The notes below the pieces were generated by a model. That model did no database searches. It was not told the origin of the DNA and worked only from the letters and a program-made list of their open reading frames with translations. A stretch of DNA of 64,000 nucleotides from Dendrobium chrysotoxum. Its lineage: Eukaryota > Streptophyta > Magnoliopsida > Asparagales > Orchidaceae. The stretch lies in assembly GCA_019925795.1 (NCBI GenBank), contig CM034298.1:52602365-52666364 (forward strand), in the 5' to 3' direction. The position numbers and the translations under genes were made by a program. Shown one piece after another: positions 34,475-47,566 of this stretch (its first letter is position 1; every line of letters begins with the position of its first letter).

Positions 34475-35832
34475 TGAAAGTTCAATAATTGACTAACATA
34501 CTAATTGAACGTGAAAATGGCACACCACGAGGGGGTTGAATTGCTTATTTTAAAAAAATTTAGAAATATTTTGAGTTAAAAAGCAAATTCTAAGTTTATG
34601 CTGAAGCATTTGAATAAATGAACTCACAACACAACTTTAAAAAAGTACTAATCTTTTTATGTTTTTAGATTTTGTAGAAAAACTAATAACAATTTTTTTA
34701 AAAAATTTCAAAATAAATATCAATCACAATATTCTTCTTGCACAAGTATCAAATAATTAAACCAAACTATTGAATTTAAATTGAAAGAAAATAAAACTGT
34801 AAAAAGTAAATGCATAAAGTAAAGAGATGCAAACTAATTTTATAGTGGTTCGATTAACTTGATCTATGTTCACTCCCTGAAGGTCTTCTCTTTAGGTATT
34901 GCACCATTACAATGACTCTCGTTGAGCCCATATCTAGGTAGAGAAGTCGTTCTCCCTTTTCATCGGTGGAGAATACACCTTTACAAACTCTTCAAACTTG
35001 AAGAATCCCTCCTTTCACCTCCTCAATCTGGCAGAGTTGCTGAGTTATCCTTTAATCTCCTCGATCCAACGGACTCATCATGTCCTCCTTTCATCTTCTT
35101 AGTCTGGCGGAGTTGTCGAGTCCTCCTTTTCACCTCCTCAGCTTGGTGGAGCTACCGACAGCCTTTACCACTAAGGGCTTTCCATCATAATGCTTCCCTC
35201 AAGACAAACACCAACACAATTGGAAGACCTCAGGTGTAGGTCAGTTGGAGCAACCTCTCATACTCCCTTGAATCCCTCAAGGCTATTCTCCCTCTCACAA
35301 AACCTCACCCTCTCTCTCCTTTGCTCAATGCTATCTCTTTATGCTCTTTCATAGAAGAAACAGAACGCATGACTGCCTAAAGAATATAACAAGAGTTTAT
35401 ATAGAGGGCTTCTAAAAATCTTAAATTTTAATTTAGCCACCTCTGATTGTACCATATGATATGCATATCATATTGTATAATTAGTTCATTTTCTGCTATA
35501 TTGTCTAAGATTGTCCAGCACCATTAGTTCAGTCAAATAATAGTTCATCTAGGATGAACCTTAAGGTGAATGGGATCATCCAGGAGATTGCTTAATCGAT
35601 CATCCCATACAATTGAGATTTAGAGTATGATTCTAAATTAAAAGTAATCCAGATTCAACTGATTAATCATCAAGATTAAATTAGGTAAGATATTAAAACA
35701 TCATATAATACGATCCAGTTCATACAACATGATCATAATAAATTTCAAATTTTAAATTATTACCTAATTTAATTGATAGTGGGGATTTTAAATATAGTTG
35801 ATTGTCCCATACGATGTGTTGACCGTACAGTG
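34475..35832 (-). repeat. 5' LTR of the copia element, first part
   Basis: Aligns with 28551-30835 minus its nested piece. It contains five copies of the approximately 40-bp repeat (about 35005-35160) and degenerate palindrome pairs. It is cut at 35832 inside the second palindrome of a pair by a gypsy element and resumes at 39767. Confidence 0.8.
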
Positions 35833-37426
35833 TGTCACGCCTAGGGATCTAAAGTAAAAGAATTTTTTTTATATTTCTTTTCAATCTTTATTATCTTGTT
35901 AATTCATTCTATTCAACATACAAAGCTGATTAACTTCATTTATAGAGAACCAATAAATAACAGAAATATAATTCACATTTATATAGTCCAAAATTACATC
36001 ATATGATAGAATCCAAAATAATATATATAATAGCCTCTCTTGCTACAAAAGAATACATAAACCAAATAAGTGAAATAAAACTACACTAGTATCACTACAT
36101 ACAGTCTTAAGCTACATGCTCCTTACCTGAAATCATTTAAACCACGTAATGAGCAAATAGCCAAGCAAATAACTAAAATTAATGTAATAAAAAGAGAAGC
36201 AACATGTTGTAAATCATATAAACTAGTCTTAAATTTCATATATAAGCTATCTCTATTTGTCACATTTAGTCATTCTAATCACTCACACAGTATTAGTACG
36301 ATAGTCAGTAGCCATTAAAAATTATTATCAGTTAGCACTTAGTAGTAGTCAGTTATCAATAATCAATATTTTATTTGATATTCATATGAGGATATCTTGA
36401 GGGTATCTTGCACCTGCCCTTATGACTCCTAATCAATCTCCCCTTATGACTCTTAATCAATATACTCCTTATAACTCTCCTTGAATCACTTGAATCAATC
36501 ATCCAAACTTCTTATAACTCTATCGGTCTCCAACTTCTTATAACTCTCATCCACTAACTTCTTTCAGTGGATCATGTGGATCTTAAGGATATCACATAAG
36601 GTTATCATATCAATAATATGATATCAATGAGTATATCATTTCCTCTAAGAGTCATATCAGTACAGTACAACTTTTTAGTCAGATTAATATCACATTGCAG
36701 TATATATTGACCCTACCGATCATTTCATCCCAAATGACCTTTTAGCATTATTATGTCAGTTATAGTGCATCACTTCAACCCATTTTTAGTATGTTGTTTT
36801 CCTGCTCATTTTACCCAAAAAAATTTATATACATGTTTAATCGGTGAAAATATAATAAAATTATATCAAATCATTAAGAATGATCAAATCTATAACATAT
36901 CAAAAGTTACAAGGTGAGAACTTACAAAATTAGAAGATAATGTAATTTTTAGCATATTTAGGAGAGATAAATTCATAGAAATCAAAATCATTAAAAATAA
37001 AAATAAGAGGATAGTTATTTATAATAAATAGAATAATTTTTGTTAAAAAAACAACGAATAAAAAATGACCAACAATGAACTTTCTCTCTCCTCCTCTCTC
37101 TTCTTCCTCCCCTTTCTACTTCATTTCCTCCCGACCAAGCTGAGCTCGAGTGAGGGAGAGAGGGGTAATGGGGTGGATTTAAGGTAAAAAATATTTAAAA
37201 ATATATTTTAGTGGGTTAGCACCACAGCACTCAGTCCCAGTACTGCAACGCTGCATGTCAGTTTCAAAATTACTATAAAAAATAGACTCCAGCGTCGCAA
37301 CGATCATTTTTAGCGTCACCATGCTCTAGACCCAGCACCTCGATACTCAAAGGCATAGCATCGCTACACTGCAGTTCAAGTAAAAAATCTATTTTTTAAA
37401 CACATTTCATTTTTCTGGCTCCCACA
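35833..37426 (-). repeat. 3' LTR of the nested gypsy element
   Basis: TGTCACGCCTAGG to GCTCCCACA. It has the AACCACGTAATGAGC...AGC landmark (36153), repeated CTTATAACTC words (36420-36560), a pyrimidine-rich stretch (37080-37140) and a U3 region with AGCACCACAGCACTC and ACTGCAACGCTGC (37217-37260). Confidence 0.8.
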
Positions 37427-38181
37427 ATTTACTCATCTTCAAAAAATATTATCCTCAACATTTCCATGTCAGTCAGTTAGAGAGAGAGAGAGAGTATACT
37501 CAAATAAAACTATCTAATCCAATTAATATCAATATTTAAAAATATATACTAAACTGAAAATCACATCAAATTGCATAAAAATTAGGTGAAAGATGTGCTA
37601 AAATTTCATCGGAGCATAACTTATATAAAAGCACAACATCATATTAGTCATATCCTCAGGCCCTTTAGAGACCTCCGTCACTGACTCCAAATGTCTAATT
37701 CCACTCTATCCATATCCAGGCAATGGATAATCTTCCATTCAGTGCCCATAATTAACGCTATTGAAACATTGTCCTGTCACACTGTAGCAGGGTCCCAAAT
37801 GTCATTTTCCACACCAAATGCACTATAGAGTGGTAAGAGCTTTAACAGTTTTAACAATCCTTTTCTTACTACTTTCACCCATCTTCTTATAGCTCTGACC
37901 AACCTATTTCATCAATCGATCGCTCACCATCTAAGTAATCATATAGGCAAACCTTTTCATATTTCCTGAAGTAACTGAAAACACCTTAGTTTCAGGTTCA
38001 AATTTCTTTCCTTTTCCTATTAGGTCCATTTGTTTGATCAATATACAAATAAATCTTAAATTTTAAATGAATCCGTCAAAATATAATTATAAAATAAATT
38101 CTTCAAAATAAAATAAATCTATAAACACAATCATTAATGAAGCTCTAATCACAATCAAATTCTTTCACTATCATTGCTCTT

Positions 38182-39766
38182 TGTCATGCCTAGGGATCTA
38201 TAGTGACAGAATTTCTTTTTCTTATTTCTTTTCAATGTTTATTATCTTATCAATTCATTTTATTCAACATCCAGAGCTGATTAACTTCATTTATAGAGAA
38301 CCAATAAATAACAAAAAATATAATTCATATTTTTATAGTCCAAAATTATATCATATGATAGAGTCTAAAATAATATATATAATAGCAACTATGGCTACAA
38401 AAGAGTACACATAAACCAAAGAACTAAAATAAAACTACACTGGCATAACTACATACATAGTCTCAAGCTGTAGGCTCCTTCCCTAAAATCATTTAAACCA
38501 CATAATGAGCGAATAGCCCAGCAAATAACTAACATCTTACAACTAAAATTAATGTAATATAAAAGAGAAGCAATATACTATAAATCATATAAATCAATCT
38601 TAAATTTCATATATAAGCTATTTGTACCAATCACCTTCAATCATTCTTATCAGTCGTACAGTATCAGTACGATAGTCAATAGCCATTAAAATTAATATCA
38701 GTTAGTAGTTATTAATAATCACAAATTAGTATTATATCTGAAATTTATATGAGGGTATCTTGTCCTACCCTTATGATTGTCAATCAATCGCACCTTATGA
38801 CTCCCAATCAATATACTCCTTATAACTACTCTCGAATCATGTAAATCAATTGTCATAACTCCTTATAACTCCATCAGTCTCCAACTCCTTATGACTAGCT
38901 CCCATCTATTGACTTTTATTAGTAGGCCACATGGATCTTAAGAACATCACATGAAGTTATCATATCGGTTATTTTTAAGTATATCATTTTCTATAATATT
39001 AGTATTAGTACAATACATCTTTTCAGTCAAATCGGTATCACATTCAAGTATATATTGATCCTGCCGATCATTTCATCCTATATAACCTTTTAGTATTATT
39101 ATGTTAATTACAATGCATCACTTCAGCCCATTTTTAGTATGCTGTTTTCCTACATTTTACCCAAAAATTCTTATAAACATATTTAACCAGTAAAAACGTA
39201 ATAAAAATCATATCAAATCACTCAGAATGATCAAATCTATAACATATCAAAAATTACATGGTGAAAACTTACAAAATCAGGAGATAATGCAGTATTTAGT
39301 AGATTTATGAGAGATCAATTTGTAGAAATCAAAATCATTGAAACCAGATATAAGAGGATAGTTATTTATAATGAATAGAATAATTTTTGTTAAAGGAACA
39401 GTGGACAAAAAAGACCAGAATCCGACTTTCTCTCCCCTCCTCTCTTCTTCCTCCCCTTTCTCCTTCATTTCTTTCCGACCAAGCTAAGCGCGAATGAGAG
39501 AGACAGAGGGGTGATGGGGTGGATTCAAGGGAAAAAATATTAAAAAAATATTTTGTGGCATAGCACCACAACGCTCAGTCCCAACACTATATATCGATTT
39601 CGAAAAAACTGTAGAACAAAGACTCTGGTGCCGCAGCGGTCAATTTTTGTGTCGCTATGCTCTAGACCCTGACGCCTCGGTGCCCAAAGATACAACGTTG
39701 CTATGCACTACAGTTCAAGCAGAAATTGTATTTTTTTTAAAACATTTCATGTTTTGGGTTCTCACA
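38182..39766 (-). repeat. 5' LTR of the nested gypsy element
   Basis: TGTCATGCCTAGG to GTTCTCACA, aligning with 35833-37426 along its length. Frames at 38181-38414 and 39277-39571 are chance frames within it. Confidence 0.8.
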
Positions 39767-40179
39767 CAGCACAATTAGTTAAAGCCCATTTTAATTTTAA
39801 TCTCACTTAATTAAATATTTTAATTAAGTTATGTTTTAGCGAATTGTATAGTACAAACTTCAAAGAAATTAAAATATTTAATTTCACTCCTCCTCGTGTG
39901 TGTATGTGTACGGCTGCTAGGCCAAAATACACCTATTATAAAAATAAACTCAAGAAAAACAAAATTATGTGACTCTTTGAGACATAAATTGACTCACATA
40001 CTGACACAACACAGTCTCGAGCCTTAATCCTTCAATCTTGCTTCGTGTATGATGAACCTAAATTGTTAATAGTGCATAGGAAAAACATATATAGGTAGTA
40101 TATAAAGCAGAAAAATTAAATAAGCGTCTAATAATATTTGTAATCATCAAAATATAAGATTGGACACTTAAATTGTAGA
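39767..40179 (-). repeat. 5' LTR of the copia element, second part
   Basis: CACAATTAGTTAAAGCCCATTT matches 30844 onward of the partner LTR and continues to TTGGACACTTAAATTGTA. The last bases (GAA in place of ACA) are altered, so the end is uncertain by a few bases. Confidence 0.75.
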
Positions 40180-40613
40180 AAAATAGAGCGCTAAGTGCAC
40201 TATAACTTGGTAGAAATAGCTAGTAAAATAAACATAAAACAAATCTAAAAAATCAATTCATACAATATATAAAATATTTTATATCTAAATATAAAACATC
40301 TAAGTAGAGAAGATATATATTTTTTATATTCTCACACTATCTTTTTTTTTTATTTTTATATTCTCACACTATCTTACATATAAAAATAAGCTTCAAGTTA
40401 ATCAAGTTAATTTTATTAACTTATTTTCTAATAAATTCTTACATTAAATTGAATTCAATGGCATTATATATGTATAACTCTTCTTGTACTTTTATTAATT
40501 TATATGAGTAGCCACTTTTGTATGTGCATAAAAAATAGTCAAAATACATCAATAAGTATGATCCACTCATAATTATATGTACCATATTACGCACACCAAC
40601 ATTTATAATTATA

Positions 40614-40664
<51 letters not shown>

Positions 40665-40665
40665 T
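40614..40665. repeat. (ATT)n microsatellite in the ferredoxin 2 upstream region
   Basis: About 17 units, ending some 195 bp before the ATG. Unit 3 has non-repetitive sequence with a T run at the same place (about 49620-49700). Confidence 0.95.
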
Positions 40666-40759
40666 TCCAAGCATAAATCACCATTATCACCAATTCAAAA
40701 TCCTTTCTCCAGCCTTTCAATGCCATCCACTCAACCACCGCACTTACAGTATCAAAAGG

Positions 40760-40765
40760 GATAAG
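40760..40765 (+). promoter_or_regulatory. Conserved GATAAG (I-box-like) upstream of ferredoxin 2
   Basis: 100 bp before the ATG. The sequence just after it differs from units 1 and 3: the CCCACC.CAAACCAAACTCCACG stretch that follows there is missing. Confidence 0.35.
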
Positions 40766-40859
40766 CTTCCATTACCCACCATACAAAACCTTCCCTAACT
40801 CCCTCATATTTATGTTTACCCTGCCAATCAACTCCTCTCTTCAACCACCAAGACCAGCA

Positions 40860-41300
40860 ATGGCAGCCTCCCTTTCTCTGCACACTTCTTTCATCCCACG
40901 CCATTCCACTTCTCCCCCACTCAGCCTTCGCTTCTCCGGCCGTCATCCAGCCGCCTCTCTCTTCAGGCTAAAGACAGATGATACCAAAGGTGGCAGAGTG
41001 AAGGCCATGGCTACGTATAAGGTGACTCTTGTCACGCCTGACGAAACTGTGGAGATTGAGTGTCCAGACGATGTGTATATTCTGGACAAGGCAGAAGAGG
41101 AGGGGATAGACTTGCCATTCTCTTGTCGAGCTGGTTCCTGCTCTTCGTGTGCTGGAAAGGTGATTAAGGGTGAGGTTGATCAGTCTGATGTTAGTTTTCT
41201 CGATGATGATCAGATTAGTGAGGGATGGGTGCTTACTTGCTATGCTTATCCCAAGTCTGATGTTACCATCAAGACTCACTTGGAGGCAGAGCTTAGTTAA
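40860..41300 (+). CDS. Ferredoxin, leaf-type [2Fe-2S], plastid-targeted (copy 2)
   Basis: Intronless, 146 codons, TAA stop. Transit peptide 1-50 (MAASLSLHTSF...VKAM), mature protein ATYKVTLVTPDETVEI... of 96 residues. Cluster ligands are Cys39, 44, 47 and 77 of the mature form (CRAGSCSSC, LTC), exactly the plant numbering. The LDDDQI and AEEEGIDL acidic patches would bind FNR and other partners. A longer frame starts at 40812, but that ATG is ACG in copy 3, so MAAS is the better start. The mature protein is identical to copy 3; three residues differ, all in the transit peptide (Ser10, Arg24, Asp40). Tyr follows the fourth Cys (TCYAYP), where leaf ferredoxins usually have Ala or Val. Likely functional stromal electron carrier. 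Confidence 0.95.
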   Translation: MAASLSLHTSFIPRHSTSPPLSLRFSGRHPAASLFRLKTDDTKGGRVKAMATYKVTLVTPDETVEIECPDDVYILDKAEEEGIDLPFSCRAGSCSSCAGKVIKGEVDQSDVSFLDDDQISEGWVLTCYAYPKSDVTIKTHLEAELS

Positions 41301-42220
41301 ATATTCTTGAATGCTTGCAAAGTGGTAATACAGATGCTACTAGCTTGAAGAAATGTTTAGGTGTGGGAGTGGTGGAGGAGGAGAGGAAGAAGAAGGAGAT
41401 GATGTTTGTATGGTGCAGTTGATAATGATCGATCAACTCCGTTGATTTTGTGTTTGAGTGCTTTTTGTGAGTATTACTCTCTATGTTTGAGTAATGTTAA
41501 TCGACAGTCATTCAACATATATGAATTTGAATGTTGAACTCTAAAAAGTTAATGATTTTTATGTAAAGTATGATAGAAAGAAAAATGTTAAGACAGATGT
41601 GTGATAAAGAATGATGATGATGATGAGACTCAGTGGCTCAAGGCTTACCTTGCATAGTTTTTAAAACAATATTGAATTTCTCTTACTTACATGGTATATG
41701 ATCTTAGGCTTTAGTAATATAGAGAAAGGTTCAAATGCTAAGTTTGGACAGTAATTTAGAACTCCCAATTCAAAAATAAACTTAGAACTAGTAAAAATAT
41801 TATGAGGGTCAAAATAGAAGGCCAAATTGGGTTTAAACAATGTTGAAATTTGTATTATGAGATTCAAATATTATTCAATCCTAATTTGAACTTCTTTTTC
41901 GAATCTAAGGTTTGACAATAGAGGCTCAAAATTTGCGTTGAATAATTTTCGAAACCTATGGGTTTGAATCATTAAACTTTTCTTTTGAATTTAGAATATT
42001 TGTTTTGGAGCAATAGTTTGAAACTAAGTTCGAGTGATTCATTTGATTTGCTTTGTTATGCATACATGTCCAAATTAATTTTTCTTATAGAGAGACATTA
42101 TAGCAATAATTTAAATATTAGTTGTCCTAAATTTGAGTTCTTATTATGGGCCTATGTTACGCCTGTCCTCCATCACATTCACTTAATAAGCAAATTGTCA
42201 CCCTTTTCATATTGCTAATT

Positions 42221-42314
42221 AGCGGTTTGAAAACTGTTGCAAGAAATTTGTTGCAGTTAAAACCATCGGAAAAGCTCATTTTTTGTGTTGCAATAGCCCT
42301 ATTTTTTAGTAGTG
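42221..42314. mobile_element. CACTA-type transposon end fragment (unit 2)
   Basis: A 94-bp block absent from unit 1 (continuous near 24025) and present in unit 3 at 51483. It ends ATTTTTTAGTAGTG, the complement of a CACTAC terminal repeat, and begins with the subterminal-type word AGCGGTTTGAAAACTGTTGCAAG. Only one terminus is present. Confidence 0.55.
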
Positions 42315-45300
42315 TAATATAATAATTCAACCTGTAACTCTCATAAAAAAATAGGATTAACTCCATGCCCTTAGGGATTTTAAAGAAAACTTTTAGTTCA
42401 CCATCATAGGCAAGCCAGAATAGTCATAGCAAACTTACAAGGGTTTAGAAGGCCATTTCTATGTTTACATATCTTAGTTTTAATGAAGTATAATCAATAT
42501 TTTTAACAACTCATACACATGAAATAACATAACACGATGGTATGAATAATATGAACCAATGTGCGCTTTAATAGTTATAGTAGTTCACAACAAGAAATAG
42601 AAAGTAAATTCAGTATAAGTGAATAGTAAAGCATACAATATGTGTGAATAGCATGTTTCATACGTAATGTGGAGGCATAGTCTAAATAAAGCATCGAGCT
42701 CTAATAAGTAATGAATTTGCATGTAATATGATCACTAATAGTTTGACATTACAATCTATATTTCTACATATAGTGGAAACCTCATAACTCACAAGACTAT
42801 GACTTCGTTTATGATAGCTTTCTTCTTGCTACCTTTCTTGGATGTGATAGCCATCTCTCAGGCTTCCTTTGTGGAATCAAATCCTAATTCTCTATCACCC
42901 GTCAGCATCATAGTAGGCCCCTATCCTAACATCAAAAGTTAATAGGGCATATATTCGAATAATGCTTTGTCAATACAAGGCCATACGATTTGATTAGTTA
43001 TCATGAATCATTAGGGCAACGGGAAAAATCCTGCATCGACCTTTTACCTAATAAATGCATCCCTTCTAAAAGTATTGGTTTTAGTGCATGTATTTGCTCT
43101 AGAATTATTACAGTTATCCTAGTAGCATGTACCATCAAACAAACTATAACTGATTTAATGAGCTATTAGTAGCTCCATAGTCTGAAATAGTTCATACTTC
43201 CACATTTATTGTTTAATCTTTGAGACAAACATATATATGACTACTAGCAATATCAACTAGGTAGCATGGCCTCAAGACAACTATGATCTCACCCATAACA
43301 ATCATCTAGATGGTAGGACAGGAAAGAACCAAAGTCGTACAGAGGATAAGGAAACATCCTTCGGATTAACCAACTCGAGCAAGGTGCCCAAGACACCAAA
43401 GTCTTTTTTTTTTCAAATGAGTCGCATTTGCAACAATATAACGAGACCCTAAGTCGATCGCCTAAGAAACGAAAATGTCATGAGATGACAAGCGAAGCAA
43501 GGGGTAGAAGGGTTCCAATTTTATGAAGCACTCTCCATGCCTTAAACAAGGGCATTGAGACTATCCACGAAGCATCACCGACAGTTAATACCACAAATAG
43601 AGGGATGATTCACATCACAAGCAACAATTATAGAGTCATGGTTGATCTCCAAAATGTTATGAGGACTATAAAAATGAAAGGATTATTATATGGATGGTTG
43701 GTAACACAAAAGTAATCACTAATCAATAGAAGCAAAGTCCATAACAACTCATGTGTTGCAAAAGGTCTCTAACCTAACCAAATCAACCAGCCCAATAGCA
43801 CCACCCAAAATTGAAGAGTACGCCTACTCAGACAATAAAAAAAACAAAGTTTCAAGGTAATGAGGGGGACGATGAGCTCCCGCAAGGCACATAAAATTGA
43901 TGTAGACAATGTAAATTTTTAAAGCTGTTGTAGAAAATAGCTTCTTATGTAGAAAATAGCGTCTTAGTATAAAATATTTTGAAAGCAGTGAAAAGTAGTG
44001 GCAAAATAAATATTATTGTTGCAGCTTAAAAAAGTAACGCAATAAGAAATCTGTCACAAATGAAGCCTAAATATTATAGAAATGCAAATTACATGTTAAA
44101 ATTTTGGCACAATTACATAAAAATAAGTAGAAATACCAAAATAAGAAATATCAAAAGTTATATTATTAAAATTGTCAATATACAATAAAATCCTTATTTT
44201 ACCAAAATTCACAAAGAAAAAAAAGATGATAAAAACTTTTAGAACAAAATTAGATGACTTCTAATATGGGATAATAACAACCTACCTTATATAGATCAAG
44301 AATTTTAATTGGCCTGATTTCTAAATCAAACTCTATGACTTTCAAATCTAGCTTTCACTCTTTAGAATTTGTCTCTCCTCTTGCTCTCTATTGTTGGTTG
44401 GTTAGGAGAAGAATTAAATGAAAATTTTAAATGATGTTTTTATAGTTATAACTAAGTGAAAAATTATGACAGATTTCAAATCACATAGCCAACAAATGCT
44501 TGATTCAATACAAAGCTTAGAAAAATTTATAAAAAAAGTCAAAATATAACATGGTGCCTAGAACATCATGGCAAAAACTATTTATATATAATACACTAGA
44601 TAACTATAGAAACTCCAATCAATGCACGTATATTAATCATAAAAAATTTTATTGGAAAAAAAATAAGTAACAAAATAAACAAGAAAAGAAAATAGTGAAA
44701 ATGTACACCATGATTTAATGTGAAAAAATCTAAATCTTGGAAAAAACCGCAGAGCCACACCACCACTAACAACAACAACAACAACATCAAGCCTTTATCC
44801 CACTATGTGGGGTCGACTACATGAATCCGTTTTCCCCATTGTGTCCGATTAAGAGTCAAATTCTCATTTAGATTTAAAAAAGAAAGGTCATTTCTAATAT
44901 TTTCTAACCAAGTCTTTCTAGGTCTACCTCTACCTTTCTTAATATAGATTAAATCTAATACATCTACTCTTCTAACTGGGTCATCAGAAGGCTATTATTT
45001 TATGTGACTAAACCATCTAAGGTGACTCTTTATAGTCTTATCTACCATTGGAGCTACTCCAACCTTTTCACATATATGCTCATTTCGTATCCTGCCTCTA
45101 AGAGTAAAGCCACTCATCCACCTAAGCATCCTCATCTTTGTAGCACATAACATAATATTATGCTTGTCTTTTAATGACCAACATTATGTGCCATAAAGCA
45201 TTGCAGGTCTAACCACCATCTTGTAGAATTTTTCCTTAAGTTTGAGTGGTACTTTTCTATCACACAACAAGCCCAATACATTCCTCCACTTCACCCATAT

Positions 45301-45333
45301 ATCCAACTTGAATTCTACTAATAATATCCCAAT

Positions 45334-46366
45334 CTATCCATCACTCTGAACAATATACCCAAGATATCTAAAATGTGTGCTCTTATTAATGACTTGATCA
45401 CTCAAAGTCACAAACCCCCAACTATATCTATTACTGATAAAATTATACTCTATGTATTCGATTTTAGATCTACTTAAAAGAAAACCTTTAGACTCTAAGT
45501 TTGACCTCCATAATTCAGGTTTACCTTCAACTCCCTCTTTAGTCTTATCAACAAGAAGAATATCATCAGCAAAAAGCATACACCAGGGAACATCCTCTTG
45601 CAAATCTCTAGTAAGAACATCCATGACTAAAGCAAAAAGGTATGGGCTTAAGGTTGATCCTTGATGTAATCCAACTAAAATTGGAAATTACCACCTTGTG
45701 TTTGAACATAAGTAACAGCTCTAGTATACATATCCCTAATGACTTGAATATAAGCATTATTAATCCCTTTCTTTTTAGAACTCTCCATAGCACTTCTCTT
45801 CAAATTTTATCATATGCTTTCTCTAAATAAAAAAAATATCATATGAAGATCTTCCTTTTTCTCTCTATACTTCTCCATCAAACCTCTCAATAAATGTATG
45901 GCTTCCATAGTAGACCTACCCGGCATGAATCAAATTGATTTTAAGAAACATTAGTATCACATCATAACTTGTGCTCCATAACTCTCTCCCATAGTCTTAA
46001 ACTATGACACATCAACTTAATTCCTCTATAATTTGCACAATCTTGTGCATCACCTTTATTCTTAAAGATAGGAATCAAGGCACTCATTCTCCACACATAT
46101 AACATTTTTTTAGTCTTCAAAATAATATTAAAAAGTTTAGTAAGCCAAGAAATTCCTTCATCTCCTAAGCATTTCCACACCTCTATTGGAATATCATCAG
46201 GTCCAACATTTTTCCCACACTTCATTTTATTTAAAGCCTCTCTAACTTCAGTTTTAGTAATACACCGATAAAAATAAAAATCTCTATTTTTATTTAGAGT
46301 GTTAAGGTCACTAAAGTCAATCTTATTTTCATAATCTTCATTGAAAAGCTTAGCAAAATATCTCAT
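45334..46366 (-). pseudogene. RTE LINE reverse transcriptase remnant (unit 2)
   Basis: 46366-45962 reads TEVREALNKMKCGKNVGPDDIPIEVWKCLG...MSALIPIFKNKGDAQDCANYRGIKLMCHSLRLWERV. A frameshifted gap follows, then 45624-45334 reads MDVLTRDLQEDVPWCMLFADDILLVDKT, keeping the catalytic FADD. The C-terminal part below 45334 is out of frame. The order matches plant RTE RT. Confidence 0.85.
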
Positions 46367-46501
46367 CCACCTTTTGAATATCCTCTTCTAAAAAAAGTAT
46401 TTGTTGATCTTCATCCTTAATGCACTTCACTTGAACTAAACCCTTATTACTCCTATCTCTTTTTTTGGCTAGCATATACATTTATCTTTCGCTCTCTTTA
46501 G

Positions 46502-47468
46502 CTGTGGCGGAGCTAGGATTATTTATTTTCGGAGCTTGAAATTGACATTAGGGTTTTAATTTTTTTTATTATAAGAAGATAAATTTTATAATAATGAAAA
46601 ATTTATTGTCATGCTCATCTAAATTAATTTCAACATAATTTTATTTGAACTATATATTATCATGCTCATCTATTTCAACTATTCTTTTACAGTACATTTT
46701 CATATCTAATTTAAATAAAAATAATAATTTATAACAAGCAATAAATATATAAAAAAGTTGCATCTTATTAATATAAAAATATATTTAAAATATATTAAAA
46801 ATTTATAATAAGCATATTTTAAGTTACTTAATTTAAATTTAAATATTGCAATCTTCCTCTAGTGTAATTTGTTGGCTTTTATTATATAATTTTTTTATAA
46901 AAGAGAATTTGGATATTTTAAAATAATTAAAAAAATTGTTGAAATTTAAAATTAAAAAAACTAGTAATGTGAAGATAAATGATTAAAATGGGGAAAATAT
47001 ATAAATAAGGAGAGAGATATAATGAAAAAAAACAGAAGAAAGATTAATGTGACATAGTAAAACGAAATTTTAAGATGATCTAATAAAATCAACAAAAAAG
47101 TTGATAGTGAACCTCACAATGAATGAGAGAGATAAAGTGGAAAATAAATAAAAAAGGGTTTAAAATAGTCTCACCCTTGTGAAGAGAGAGAGGGGGAGAG
47201 GAAAGAAGGCTATAACTAGGAGCAAGTGAAGAAGGTTGCCAACAGTAAAAAAAATGGCAGATATAGATAAAGATAGAGAGTAGAGAGTAGAGAGGTGGAA
47301 GGGAGATGGAAAGAGATGGATTGGGAGTCAAGAAGAAGTGGGGGCACCTACAGGCTATAGGAAAAAAGTAAGAAAAAAAATTGTCCGCTGTGTGGAGGCG
47401 AAAAATTAGTAAAAAAATATAAATATTTCTTTTTTTGGGTGGGGGGCTTCCTCCTAAATCCGCCCATG
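46502..47468. mobile_element. Non-autonomous hAT-like element inside the LINE (unit 2)
   Basis: 967 bp flanked by CTCTTTAG on both sides (46494-46501 and 47469-47476); 8 bp is the hAT duplication size. The ends CTGTGGCGGAGCTAGG and CATGGGCGGATTTAGG (minus) form imperfect terminal repeats. AT-rich interior with no transposase. The low-complexity frame at 47089-47331 is not a gene. Confidence 0.7.
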
Positions 47469-47566
47469 CTCTTTAGTATCTAATATATTATATAAATCAT
47501 TAAAAACTAAAGTCTTTGCATCGCAGAATGCTTTCTTAGACTCCTAACGTGCAACTTCATATCTTC

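Larger units (their letters stand above)
35833..39766 (-). mobile_element. Nested Ty3/gypsy element, internally deleted
   Basis: LTRs at 35833-37426 (1594 bp) and 38182-39766 (1585 bp) both open TGTCA.GCCTAGGGATCTA and end ...CTC.CACA; they are similar throughout. The 755-bp interior holds the 3' end signal (minus GAGGATAATATTTTTTGAAG) and a worn zinc knuckle (about 37718-37775; CFNS..YGH, stop, MEDYP). Nothing else of gag or pol remains. Flanks CAGTG and CAGCA are a poor target-duplication match. Confidence 0.8.
28551..40179 (-). mobile_element. Ty1/copia element with insertions in both LTRs
   Basis: LTRs at 28551-31252 and 34475 to about 40179 point the same way and align (TGAAACTTCAATAATTG / TGAAAGTTCAATAATTG at one end; TTGGACAC..AATTGTA at the other). 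On the minus strand, between them: primer site (34458-34472), gag (33550-34440), protease/GAG-pre-integrase (33130-33503), RT (32740-33120), RNase H (31712-31945) and polypurine tract (31253-31268). Order and motifs are copia, SIRE/Maximus-like. The integrase core is missing. Removing nested DNA, both LTRs shrink to about 1.8 kb. It separates units 1 and 2. Confidence 0.85.

Noticed and set aside
34922..35239. 105-codon + strand frame
   Set aside because: Lies on the repeat array of the copia LTR, antisense to the element.
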